This document shows, piece after piece, positions 1 through 7,636 of a stretch of 38,071 nt of DNA (its first letter is position 1; each line of letters opens with the position of its first letter). Both the position numbers and the translations under genes were made by a program. Source of the stretch: Micromonospora sp. RHAY321. GTDB taxonomy: Bacteria > Actinomycetota > Actinomycetes > Mycobacteriales > Micromonosporaceae. The DNA is taken from the NCBI RefSeq assembly GCF_023896955.1, contig NZ_JAMHIW010000027.1, forward strand, positions 1-38,071. The letters run 5' to 3'. The notes under the pieces were generated by a model, which searched no databases, had not been told where the DNA came from, and saw nothing but the letters and a program-made list of their open reading frames with translations.

Positions 1-9
1 GACGGCGAT

Positions 10-26
10 AACTTCATGATCGACGG
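10..26. repeat. Half-copy of a palindromic element (right arm)
   Basis: Bases 10-26 (AACTTCATGATCGACGG) are identical to the right arm of the long palindrome at 29881-29947, and the G-rich sequence after both copies is similar. The left arm, if present, lies outside the window. The ATG inside this arm (position 16) is in frame with the Nudix gene but is more likely repeat sequence than a start codon. Confidence 0.6.
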
Positions 27-66
27 CTGGGTCGGGGCCGGGCAGCGGGAGCGGGGGCGGGGCGGG

Positions 67-960
67 ATGGAACTGCGGCGGGTTGCTGCCTACGGGGTTC
101 TGTGGGAGTCGGGGCGGGTTCTGGTTTCTGCGGAACACCTGGCGCGGGGGGTTTGGGGGGTGCCGGGTGGTGTGGTGGCGCATGCCGAGCATCCGGAGCA
201 CACGGTGGTCCGGGAGGTTGCTCGGCAGACCGGGCTGACCGTGACGGTGGGGCGGCTGCGGGCGGCGATCGCCGACGTGGTCACCTACCCGGAGGACGAC
301 GTCGCGCTGCACACCGACCGGTTGGCGTTCGAGCTGAGCGTGCGCGGCGGCACCCCGCACGACGCCGTGGACGGTCGGACCGACCAGGCCCGGTGGGTCA
401 CCCCCGCCGAGGCCGCCCGCCTGCCGATGGCGCCGTTCAGCGCCGAACTGCTCGGCCTGCCGGTCACCCCGCTCCCCGCCGGGACGCACCGACCCCGCGA
501 GCCGTTCCCGCCGACGCACCCGGACCGCCGGCTGCGCTTCGGGGCGTACGGGCTGGTGACCGACCCGGCGGGACGGGTCCTGCTCACCCAGATCGCCGAG
601 GGCTACCCGGGGGCCGGCAGGTGGCACCTGCCCGGTGGCGGCACCGACCACGGCGAGCAGCCGACCACCGGGCTGCTCCGGGAACTGGTGGAGGAGGGCG
701 GTCAGCTCGGCCGGGTCGTGGAGCTGCTCGGCGTGGACAATCTGCACAACCCCGCCGCGTTCGGCCCGGAGGGTCGTCCCCTGGACTGGCACGGCGTACG
801 GGTGATCTATCGGGTGCTGGTGGACGTACCCACCGATGCGGTGGTCACCGAATCCGCCGGCGGCTCGACGGCCCGAGCGGGCTGGTTCACCCCGGCGCAG
901 ACCGCCGACCTGCCGTTGACCGGGATCGCTGCCTCGGCAATCGGACAGCTGGGTCGATAG
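67..960 (+). CDS. Tandem-domain Nudix hydrolase, first Nudix box degenerate
   Basis: A protein of about 297 residues with two Nudix folds in series. Nudix enzymes hydrolyse nucleoside diphosphates linked to other groups; the substrate here cannot be read from sequence. The second box (about residues 190-212) has the pattern GX5EX7REUXEEXG, with catalytic RELVEEGG. The first box (about 35-57) keeps its glycine, first Glu and Arg-Glu, but the metal-binding Glu pair is Arg-Gln, so that half is probably inactive or structural. I chose ATG at 67, after a G-rich stretch, rather than ATG at 16, because 16 lies inside a repeated palindrome arm and the residues between look non-conserved. The gene stands alone, upstream of pssA on the same strand. 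The first 66 bases hold no other gene. Confidence 0.85.
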   Translation: MELRRVAAYGVLWESGRVLVSAEHLARGVWGVPGGVVAHAEHPEHTVVREVARQTGLTVTVGRLRAAIADVVTYPEDDVALHTDRLAFELSVRGGTPHDAVDGRTDQARWVTPAEAARLPMAPFSAELLGLPVTPLPAGTHRPREPFPPTHPDRRLRFGAYGLVTDPAGRVLLTQIAEGYPGAGRWHLPGGGTDHGEQPTTGLLRELVEEGGQLGRVVELLGVDNLHNPAAFGPEGRPLDWHGVRVIYRVLVDVPTDAVVTESAGGSTARAGWFTPAQTADLPLTGIAASAIGQLGR

Positions 961-1231
961 CACTCGGCTCGGTGAGCCGAGATGGTGACCCTCCGGTACA
1001 GTCGAAGGAGGGAATGGTGGAGGAAACGGGCGATGAAGCCCGGCATGGGAATAAGAGAGCGGTTCGAGCGGTTTAACCCAGTTACAAGTACCGCCGGCAG
1101 CTATCGCCAAGTCCTGTTCCCCTATGCGATGGTGTACTCCGCAAAACGGCTGCCGGGCCACGCAAGGTCCGGCACGAGACAGCCGGACACCCGCCCCCAC
1201 GGCGGTCAGCTGATCCGGTTATGGAGGAAAC
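961..1231 (+). promoter_or_regulatory. Upstream region/leader of pssA with small ORF and hairpin
   Basis: A 271-base stretch between the Nudix gene and pssA. It holds a 20-codon open frame (1014-1076) preceded by a strong Shine-Dalgarno-like GAAGGAGG, and a hairpin with 9-base arms TGCCGGGCC/GGTCCGGCA (1151-1159 and 1166-1174; one G-U pair). I do not recognise a known riboswitch class. It could be a structured 5' leader or only a promoter region; no clear -35/-10 pair was found. Confidence 0.35.
1014..1076 (+). CDS. Possible 20-residue upstream ORF
   Basis: An ATG three bases after GAAGGAGG opens a frame of 20 codons ending in TAA. The peptide is strongly charged (many Glu, Arg and His) and shows no run of a single amino acid that would suggest attenuation. 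It lies about 155 bases upstream of the pssA start. It may be a translated uORF or chance; conservation would decide. Confidence 0.25.
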   Translation: MVEETGDEARHGNKRAVRAV

Positions 1232-2245
1232 GTGCCGAGAGCCCCCTGGCGCCGGCGTCGTACGACTGACAGTCCGCGCCCCGCAGGGCGTCGCTGGGCG
1301 GGCAGGTTGCGCCGCAGCAGCACGTTCGCCCGCCAGGTGCTGCTGGTCCGGGTGGGTCGCCGCGACGGCGACCTGCACACCACCGACGTGGCGCTGCCCG
1401 AGCACCGGTACGCCGAGCGGCAGCGCCGCCGCTACGGCCTGGACCGGCTCGGCCGGTCGTCGCTCGGCACCCGTCGGGCGGAGATCGAGGCGGTCGTGCC
1501 GGTCAGCCCGGCGCTGCCGCCGATGGCACACGCCGACGAGGCTTCGGCCGGGTCGATCCCCCTGCTTCCCGGTGAGCGCACCGTCGCCCGCCGGATGAAG
1601 TTCGGCCTGGTCAACGCGTGCACCCTGGCCAGCCTGATGCTCGGCATGCTCGCGATCTTCCAGGCCATGCAGGGTGAGGTGCGCATCGCGGCGCTCTGCC
1701 TGATCGCCTGCGTCGCCTTCGACGGCCTGGACGGCGCGCTGGCCCGTCGGCTCGGCGTGGCCAGCCCGTTCGGCGCACAGATGGACTCACTGGCCGACAT
1801 GTGCTCGTTCGGCCTCGCCGCACCGGTCGTGGTCTACGCCTCGCTCGCCGGCTCCGTCTCGACGGCCGCGGCGGCGGTGGCCTGCGCCCTGGTCGCGGCG
1901 TGCGCCGCGATCCGGCTGGCCCGCTTCAACGTCTCGCCCAAGGACGGCCGCTTCTTCTGCGGGGTGCCCACCACCATGGCGGCGGCGGTGCTCGCCGTGA
2001 CCGTCGCGATCGGCCTCCCGGTGCCCGGGCCCGTGCTGGTCGCCGGGGTGGCGCTGCTCGCCTTCGCGATGGTCTCCAGCTTCCCGTACGCCAAGCTCGC
2101 CCGGCTGGTCAAGCTGCCGCCGTGGCTGTGGCTCGCCCCGGTCATCGGCGCGCTGGTCGACATCCGGCTCACGTTCGCCCTGATCGTGGTGGGTTACCTG
2201 GTCAGCGGGCCGGTGCTCTGGCTGCGCCAGCGGCGTACCGCCTGA
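1232..2245 (+). CDS. pssA: CDP-diacylglycerol--serine O-phosphatidyltransferase
   Basis: This membrane enzyme joins serine to CDP-diacylglycerol to make phosphatidylserine, the precursor of phosphatidylethanolamine. The CDP-alcohol phosphotransferase signature DGX2ARX8GX3DX3D is intact, starting at about Asp167 (DGALARR...G...D...D), and is followed by several hydrophobic segments to the C-terminus. The GTG at 1232 is preceded by GGAGG at 1223-1227, a good ribosome site, so the start is well supported. That start gives 337 residues, including an Arg-rich, hydrophilic N-terminal stretch of about 120 residues before the first membrane segment, which is longer than usual for the family. An internal ATG at 1595, near the catalytic domain, is an alternative. 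The gene converges on psd, which does the next step, and the two share a terminator. Confidence 0.93.
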   Translation: MPRAPWRRRRTTDSPRPAGRRWAGRLRRSSTFARQVLLVRVGRRDGDLHTTDVALPEHRYAERQRRRYGLDRLGRSSLGTRRAEIEAVVPVSPALPPMAHADEASAGSIPLLPGERTVARRMKFGLVNACTLASLMLGMLAIFQAMQGEVRIAALCLIACVAFDGLDGALARRLGVASPFGAQMDSLADMCSFGLAAPVVVYASLAGSVSTAAAAVACALVAACAAIRLARFNVSPKDGRFFCGVPTTMAAAVLAVTVAIGLPVPGPVLVAGVALLAFAMVSSFPYAKLARLVKLPPWLWLAPVIGALVDIRLTFALIVVGYLVSGPVLWLRQRRTA

Positions 2246-2257
2246 TCCACGCGAACG

Positions 2258-2292
2258 AAAACGGGGCGCCGCTGTCAGCGGCGCCCCGTTTT
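2258..2292. terminator. Bidirectional intrinsic terminator between pssA and psd
   Basis: A perfect hairpin with arms CGGGGCGCCGCT (2262-2273) and AGCGGCGCCCCG (2277-2288), a 3-base loop, and flanking AAAA/TTTT tracts. It works in both directions and serves both convergent genes. Confidence 0.93.
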
Positions 2293-2308
2293 CCGTCTGT
2301 CGATCGCG

Positions 2309-3562
2309 TCAGCGCCAGCGCGCGATGACCGTGGACCCGCCGACGACCTTGTCGCCCGGCCCGACCAGCGGCTCGGCAGCCTCGGCCGGCAGGTAGACGT
2401 CCGTCCGGGAGCCGAACCGGATCAGCCCGAAGCGCTCACCCTTCGCCAGCAGCGCGCCGATGGGCGCGCGCTGCACGATCCGGCGGGCGATCAGCCCGGT
2501 CCGCTGCGCGACCACCACCGTGCCGCGCGAGGTGTCCAGCACGGTGTACGCGGCCACGTTGTGCTCGGCGTCCGGCTTCATGGCGTTGACGAAGCCGCCG
2601 TCGGCCACGAAGTAGTCCACCACCTTGCCCGCGACCGGAGCCCGGTTGACGTGCACGTCCAGCACCGACAGGAAGACCGCGACCCGCAGCCACTCGCCGT
2701 CGCCGAAACGCTCGTCGTGCAGCCGCTGCACCGACAGGACCTGCCCGTCGGCGCTGGCGACCACGGCGTTCGGGTCCTCCGGCACGTCCCGCTCCGGGTC
2801 GCGGAAGAACGCGGCGACCGGCCCGGCGGCCAACGCCGGCAGCAGCCAGAGCTTCGACGAGGGACGCGCCACCCGGGCCAGCACGGCCAGGCCGAGCGTG
2901 ATGCCCGCCGCGGCCACCCCGTTGGAGTCGATGTGCATGCCCCGGGTCAGCGGCACGCTCGACGGCCGGTGCGCCGGCGCCAACCGGTCGGCCGAGGCCG
3001 CGCTGGCCGGGGTGAACCGCAGCCGGTAGACCCGTACCGGCGGCGAGTTGCGCAGCACCAGGTCGGCGCCGACGCCGTAGAGGGCGTCCTGCCGGGCCAG
3101 CTCGGCGGCGGCGCCGGCGGTCCGCCCGGGCGTGGCTGTGGTGGCCACGCTCAGAACCGCACCGTCGGCGAGGTACTTGGCCATGCCCTCGATGCCGCTG
3201 CGGGTCTCCTCGGCCGTGCCGGTGAACGCCTCGCCGGCGATGACCACCCCGGCGGCCTCCGCCTCGGCCAGCGAGTCGACCACGCGCACCCGGTCGGCGA
3301 CCCACCGGCCCTGGGCGGTGACGTGCTCGCGGAGCACGGTGGCGCCGGACGACTCGGCGGGCACCACGGTCAGCCGGTCGCCGGGCAGCAGCGCCTCGAT
3401 CGCCGCGGCCAGCACCGCGGACTCCGGGCTCGCGCCGACCAGCAGGGCGACCTTGGGATCGTTGATCCGGGCCAGCTCGGTGACGAGCGTCCGGGCGGCT
3501 CGCTCGCCGATGCGGACCGGACCGGACCGACCGGTGGAACGCACGGCGGGGGACTGGGTCAT
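2309..3562 (-). CDS. psd: Phosphatidylserine decarboxylase with extra N-terminal Rossmann-like domain
   Basis: The enzyme decarboxylates phosphatidylserine to phosphatidylethanolamine at the membrane. The C-terminal half (about residues 200-417) is a Psd proenzyme: it has FFRDPER, the conserved DVHVNRAPV stretch and, near the end, RFGSR, where self-cleavage between Gly384 and Ser385 would create the pyruvoyl group. The N-terminal ~195 residues are not part of the usual Psd, which is commonly 210-290 residues. They alternate strands and helices (KVALLVGAS..., RLTVVPAE, VRVVDS, GVVIAG) like a degenerate class I methyltransferase/Rossmann domain. The start is ATG at 3562 with AGGAG about ten bases upstream; a longer frame to 3661 has no better site. 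That N-terminal assignment is inference from pattern only. Confidence 0.9.
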   Translation of the reverse strand: MTQSPAVRSTGRSGPVRIGERAARTLVTELARINDPKVALLVGASPESAVLAAAIEALLPGDRLTVVPAESSGATVLREHVTAQGRWVADRVRVVDSLAEAEAAGVVIAGEAFTGTAEETRSGIEGMAKYLADGAVLSVATTATPGRTAGAAAELARQDALYGVGADLVLRNSPPVRVYRLRFTPASAASADRLAPAHRPSSVPLTRGMHIDSNGVAAAGITLGLAVLARVARPSSKLWLLPALAAGPVAAFFRDPERDVPEDPNAVVASADGQVLSVQRLHDERFGDGEWLRVAVFLSVLDVHVNRAPVAGKVVDYFVADGGFVNAMKPDAEHNVAAYTVLDTSRGTVVVAQRTGLIARRIVQRAPIGALLAKGERFGLIRFGSRTDVYLPAEAAEPLVGPGDKVVGGSTVIARWR

Positions 3563-3663
3563 GTCGGACGGGCTCCTGACGGGGTAGAGACGGGAATCGC
3601 GGCGGGACCGCCACGGCGGGACGGGCCGGCCGGCGGAGGCGAAATCTCCACCGGCCAGCATAT

Positions 3664-3723
3664 GCGCCTGCCCGCGCCGGCCGCACCGCCGTAGCGGTCA
3701 GGATGGCCGACGCGGGCAGGCGC
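3664..3723. terminator. Inverted repeat, possible terminator
   Basis: Perfect 13-base arms GCGCCTGCCCGCG (3664-3676) and CGCGGGCAGGCGC (3711-3723) with a 34-base loop, just past the stop of the small membrane protein gene on the minus strand. There is no T-tract, so it may act as a weak terminator or mRNA-stabilising hairpin. Confidence 0.45.
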
Positions 3724-3727
3724 AGGA

Positions 3728-4372
3728 TCAGGACTCCCGTCGCTGACCCTCCCGTTCGTCCCCCTGGTGGTCGCCGCCGGGCTCGACCGGCCGGTCGATC
3801 AGGGTCGGCTCGTCGGCCGAACCGGCGGGGATTCCGCTCGTCGGCTCGTCGGTCTCGTCGCCGGGCCGACCGGAGATCGGCGCCGTCTCCGGCTCGGACG
3901 GCGCGTGGGCCAGCCAGGCCGGGTGGATCACCTCCGCTGTCGGCGTCTCCGGCGCCCGCATCTCGGTGGTCGGCGCTTCGGGTGCCCGCAGCTCCGTGGC
4001 CGGCGCCTCCGGGACCTGCATCTGTGCGGTCGGGAACTCCGATGCCGGTCTCGGCGCAGGGGCGTCCCAGGTGGAGCGTTCGGCTTCCCAGGCGGGCAGG
4101 CCCGCGCCGGACGTCGGCGCGGAGGCCCCGGAAACCGGCGCGGCCGGCTCGGTCGAGGCGGCCTGCCCGGTCGGCTCCGGTTGGCTCGGCCGACCGGACC
4201 GCAGCGCGCCCACCAGCCCGAAGACCCCGATCAGGATCAGCGCGCCGGCCAGGAACCAGCCGACCGGCGGCAGGGCGAGCCCGAGCAGTTGGGCGAGCAG
4301 CCACCAGGCCGACAGCGCCAGGAACACCAGCCCGAAGGCGAACGACACCAGATCCGTACGGTGTGCCTTCAC
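3728..4372 (-). CDS. Small two-TM membrane protein with Pro/Ala/Glu-rich tail
   Basis: A 214-residue protein. Two hydrophobic segments (about 8-28 and 36-56) are followed by an acidic, low-complexity tail with repeated PTTEMRAPE-like units. I do not recognise a named family. The GTG start overlaps the stop of the upstream PspC gene by four bases (GTGA), so the two are probably translationally coupled and work together at the membrane. A role as accessory or anti-sensor in the envelope-stress module is inferred from position only. Confidence 0.8.
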   Translation of the reverse strand: MKAHRTDLVSFAFGLVFLALSAWWLLAQLLGLALPPVGWFLAGALILIGVFGLVGALRSGRPSQPEPTGQAASTEPAAPVSGASAPTSGAGLPAWEAERSTWDAPAPRPASEFPTAQMQVPEAPATELRAPEAPTTEMRAPETPTAEVIHPAWLAHAPSEPETAPISGRPGDETDEPTSGIPAGSADEPTLIDRPVEPGGDHQGDEREGQRRES

Positions 4373-6207
4373 CGGGTCACCTCCAGGTTGCCCGCATTGA
4401 CGTGGATGTACAGGCGGAGCGTCCCGCCCCCGGCGCCGTCCGCGCCGAGATCGGTGGACTCGCGCAGGCGGCCGTCCAACCCGCCGGACCGGTTGCCGAA
4501 GATGGTGGCGTCGCCCGCGTTGACGTCGGCCACCGTGGTGACGTCCACGTTCGGCGGGACGACCACGGTCGCCTGGCCGAAGTTGATCGCGACGGTCACC
4601 TGGCTCTCCCGCTTGGAGAAGTCGATGGCGCGCAGGTCGAGCACGGCGTCACCGAAGCTGTTCTCGTACCGGTCGGCGAGGTCGCGGTAGTCGGTGGGCG
4701 CCCAGGTCACCGCGCCGTCGACCCCGCGGATCCGGTCGTAGGACTCGGCGACCGTGGCCGTCCCCAGTGCGGCGACGGTGACCAGGCCGAGGGCGATCAG
4801 CCAACGTGCCCGGCCGAACCAGCTGCCGACCAGCAGGCCCAGCCCGATCGTGGCCAAAGCGGCCGCGAAGTACGCCGACGCGCCGACGTCGAAGACGTCC
4901 AGCAGGTCGAGCAGGGCGACCACGCCGAGGGCCAGGAAGATCAGCGAGAAGGTCACCGCGCCCAGTGGCGACCGCTCACGGGGACGCTTCGGCGGCTTCG
5001 GTGGCTTGGGCGGGGGGTACGCGGCCGGGGCCGGCGAGGCGTACGGGCCGTGCGGCGCGAACGGCGGGCGGTATCCGGTCTGCGGTGGAGGTGGTGCGAC
5101 GGGGTAGCCGGACGGGGCGGTGGGGGCGCCGGTCACCGGTGCCGACGACCAGCCGGTGCTGGGCACGCCGGTGCTGGGCCAGGCCGGTGCGGCGGGTGCC
5201 GGCCAGCCTGCCTGTGGACCCGTGTCGGACGGTTGCCCGGACACCGGACCGGTCCCGGACACCGGCTGCGCGCTGGCGAACGGCTGCGCACCGGCGGCCG
5301 GCTGTGCGCCGACGACCGGCGAGGGCGCGGTCGGCGGCACGCCCATGGTGTACGCCGGGTCGCCGCCGGCCAGGGGCGCGGTCTGCAGCGGGCCGGCGGG
5401 CGGCACGGTGCCGTACGCCGGTGCCGGCCAGGCGACCGGCGGGACCGGCCCGGGTGGCGGACCGACCGGTCCGGCGGGCGTCGGGCCGCCCGGCGTGCCG
5501 GCCTGTGGCCCTCGGCTGTCCCGGTTGAGCAACAGTGCACCGCCGATCAGGATGGCCGCGCCGAGCAGCACGGCGCGGAAGGCGTCGGTGACGATGTAGC
5601 CGAAGCTGGCCGCGACCAGGATGCCCAGGATGATCACGGTCACCGGCGACATGCTGGACCGGCCGCGCCCGAGCATGGATTCCACCGGGGACGCGGTGTC
5701 ACCCTCGTTCGGGATGATCAGCCAGGCGGCGACGTACACCAGGATGCCGATGCCGCCGAAGAACCCGAGCACCGCGAGGAGCACGCGCCAGAGCACCGGA
5801 TCGGTGTTGGTGGCGCGGCCGATCGCCGCGCAGACCCCCGCCAGGTACCGCCCCTCGCGCGGGCGGACCAGCCCGTACCGCGAGGTGAAGCCGGCACCGC
5901 CCAGCGGCGGTGGCGGCGCCGACGGCCCGGGTGGTGTGCCTGTGGCCCCTCCCGCTCCGTAGCCGGTGCCGGCGGCGAAGCCGACGCCCGGCCCGTAGCC
6001 CGCGCCGCCGGGGCCGTGGCCCGCTCCCGGGTCGCCCGGTGCCTGGTCGGCTGCCGGGCCGGTGCCGTACCCGCTGGCCGCGCCGGTGGGCGGGCCGAAC
6101 GTGGTGGGCTCGGTCCAGCCGGCGGGTGTCGCGGCTGGTGAGGGCGGTGATGCACCGCCCGGCTGTGCCGGCCCGGGACGGGGCGGCGGGGCAGCTTCCT
6201 CGGTCAT
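4369..6207 (-). CDS. PspC-domain membrane protein with LiaF-like C-terminus
   Basis: A 612-residue membrane protein. In order: a Gly/Pro/Tyr-rich N-terminus (1-105); a PspC domain (about 110-170, containing YLAGVCAAIGR and a long hydrophobic helix); two more membrane segments (about 187-227); a long Pro/Ala/Gly linker; a second cluster of helices after a Lys/Arg/Pro patch; and a C-terminal beta-rich region (about 510-612) that resembles the LiaF/DUF2154 'cell wall-active antibiotic response' fold. PspC and LiaF proteins belong to systems that sense envelope damage. The start is ATG at 6207; a further in-frame extension to 6393 would cross the regulatory region. The gene is divergent from the PspC histidine kinase and leads a two-gene operon. 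Confidence 0.85.
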   Translation of the reverse strand: MTEEAAPPPRPGPAQPGGASPPSPAATPAGWTEPTTFGPPTGAASGYGTGPAADQAPGDPGAGHGPGGAGYGPGVGFAAGTGYGAGGATGTPPGPSAPPPPLGGAGFTSRYGLVRPREGRYLAGVCAAIGRATNTDPVLWRVLLAVLGFFGGIGILVYVAAWLIIPNEGDTASPVESMLGRGRSSMSPVTVIILGILVAASFGYIVTDAFRAVLLGAAILIGGALLLNRDSRGPQAGTPGGPTPAGPVGPPPGPVPPVAWPAPAYGTVPPAGPLQTAPLAGGDPAYTMGVPPTAPSPVVGAQPAAGAQPFASAQPVSGTGPVSGQPSDTGPQAGWPAPAAPAWPSTGVPSTGWSSAPVTGAPTAPSGYPVAPPPPQTGYRPPFAPHGPYASPAPAAYPPPKPPKPPKRPRERSPLGAVTFSLIFLALGVVALLDLLDVFDVGASAYFAAALATIGLGLLVGSWFGRARWLIALGLVTVAALGTATVAESYDRIRGVDGAVTWAPTDYRDLADRYENSFGDAVLDLRAIDFSKRESQVTVAINFGQATVVVPPNVDVTTVADVNAGDATIFGNRSGGLDGRLRESTDLGADGAGGGTLRLYIHVNAGNLEVTR

Positions 6208-6241
6208 GTCTCGATCCTGCTGCCCCGTCCGCCCGAACGAC

Positions 6242-6271
6242 CTCAGGACCCGACCCTGACCCCACCCTGAG
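6242..6271. promoter_or_regulatory. Candidate operator in divergent PspC promoter region
   Basis: Between the divergent PspC operons (6208-6367) lies the inverted repeat CTCAGG (6242-6247)/CCTGAG (6266-6271). It overlaps two direct copies of ACCCTGA (6253-6259 and 6264-6270) spaced 11 bases apart, one helical turn. This could be the binding site of the adjacent LuxR-family regulator. No clear -10/-35 was found. Confidence 0.4.
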
Positions 6272-6367
6272 ATCCGGGCGGCTGGAATGTCGGGGGCGTC
6301 CCCGTGGTCGCGGGCGCCGCAACGTGTGACGATCGGATCCACCGAGCTCGACCAGCGCACCCCCACC

Positions 6368-7636
6368 GTGACCAGGGAGCCTCCGATCAGCACCTTGACC
6401 CCGCCGCCCCCGCGCCTCTACCGCGCCCCCGAGCACCGGATGGCCGCCGGCGTCGCCGCCGGTATCGCCGACCACCTCGGCATCTCGGTGCTGCGGGTGC
6501 GGGTGGCGTTCATGGTGCTGCTCGGGTTGAGCGGGCTCGGCCTGCTGCTCTACGCGGCCTTCTGGGCGGTGGTGCCGCTGCGGCCCGGCGACACGGCGGT
6601 GCCGCCCCGGCGGGACGTGGCCCAGCTCCTGCCGTTCGTGGGTATCGGGCTCGGGGTCCTGCTGATCCAGGTGATGGTCTTCGACTCGGTCGGCGCGGCG
6701 GGCACCGCCGGCTGGCTGGTGGCGATCATCGCGGTCGGCGCCGGTGTCATCTGGCACCAGTCCGCGCCCGAGCGGCGCCGGCGGTGGGGCGACACCATGC
6801 CGGTGCCGTGGCTCGGCGCGGTCGTCGAGGAGAGTGACCGGCGGGCCTTCGTGCTCCGGTTCATCGGCGGCGGGGTGCTGGTCGCGGTCGGCATCATCGG
6901 CGTCGCGGCGGTCTACTCGCCGGCGCAGAACTTCGACGCCGTCATCAACGGCGTGATCTTCGCGCTGGTGGGGCTGGCGGGGGTCGGCGTGGTCGCCGCG
7001 CCGGTGCTCTGGCGGACGTACAGCCAGCTCCGCTCGGAACGCGAGGGACGCATCCGCGAACAGGAGCGGGCCGAGCTGGCGGCGATGGTGCACGACCAGG
7101 TCCTGCACACGTTGGCCCTGATCCAGCGCAACGCCTCCGACGTCAAGACGGTGCAGCGGCTGGCCCGGGGGCAGGAGCGTTCGCTGCGCAACTGGCTCTA
7201 CAAGCCCACCGCGTCACCGAACGAGCGTTTCGCCGCCGCCCTGGAGCAGGCCGCGGCCGAGGTCGAGGACACCTTCGCCATCACGGTGGAGGCGGTCGTG
7301 GTCGGTGACCGGGAGACCGACGAGCGGGTCGGCGCGCTGGTCGCCGCCGCCCGGGAGGCGCTGGTGAACGCGGCCCGGCACGCCGAGGTGCAGACGGTGT
7401 CGCTCTACGCCGAGGTGGAGCCCGATCAGGTCAGCGTCTTCGTCCGGGACCGGGGAAAGGGCTTCGACCCGGATACCGTGGAGGACCACCGGCACGGCGT
7501 ACGCGGCTCGATCATCGGGCGGATGAAGCGGCACGGCGGACGGGCCGAGATCCGGTCCGGACCGGGGGAGGGGACCGAGGTCCGGTTGATCCTGCCGATC
7601 TCCCGGGACTCCTCCGCAGCTGAGAGGAACAGATGA
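6368..7636 (+). CDS. PspC-domain sensor histidine kinase (LuxR-partner type)
   Basis: A membrane sensor kinase of 422 residues. The N-terminal PspC domain (about 17-75, RMAAGVAAGIADHLG) is followed by several membrane helices. A HisKA_3-type dimerisation helix follows, with phospho-acceptor His242 in MVHDQVLHTL, then an HATPase_c domain with N-box EALVNAARHAE and glycine box RGKGFDPD. This is the NarL/DesK/LiaS class that phosphorylates LuxR-family regulators. The start is uncertain: GTG at 6368 leaves the candidate operator outside the gene, while ATG at 6287 gives 449 residues; neither has a strong ribosome site. The stop overlaps the start of the response regulator gene by ATGA, so the two form an operon. 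The signal sensed is unknown. Confidence 0.88.
   Translation: MTREPPISTLTPPPPRLYRAPEHRMAAGVAAGIADHLGISVLRVRVAFMVLLGLSGLGLLLYAAFWAVVPLRPGDTAVPPRRDVAQLLPFVGIGLGVLLIQVMVFDSVGAAGTAGWLVAIIAVGAGVIWHQSAPERRRRWGDTMPVPWLGAVVEESDRRAFVLRFIGGGVLVAVGIIGVAAVYSPAQNFDAVINGVIFALVGLAGVGVVAAPVLWRTYSQLRSEREGRIREQERAELAAMVHDQVLHTLALIQRNASDVKTVQRLARGQERSLRNWLYKPTASPNERFAAALEQAAAEVEDTFAITVEAVVVGDRETDERVGALVAAAREALVNAARHAEVQTVSLYAEVEPDQVSVFVRDRGKGFDPDTVEDHRHGVRGSIIGRMKRHGGRAEIRSGPGEGTEVRLILPISRDSSAAERNR

Noticed and set aside
16..66. Earlier ATG start for the Nudix gene
   Set aside because: It lies inside the arm of a repeated palindrome and adds 17 Gly/Arg-rich residues outside the domain.
1050..1080. tRNA-like T-loop sequence GGTTCGAG in the pssA leader
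   Set aside because: No acceptor, anticodon or D arms could be formed around it.
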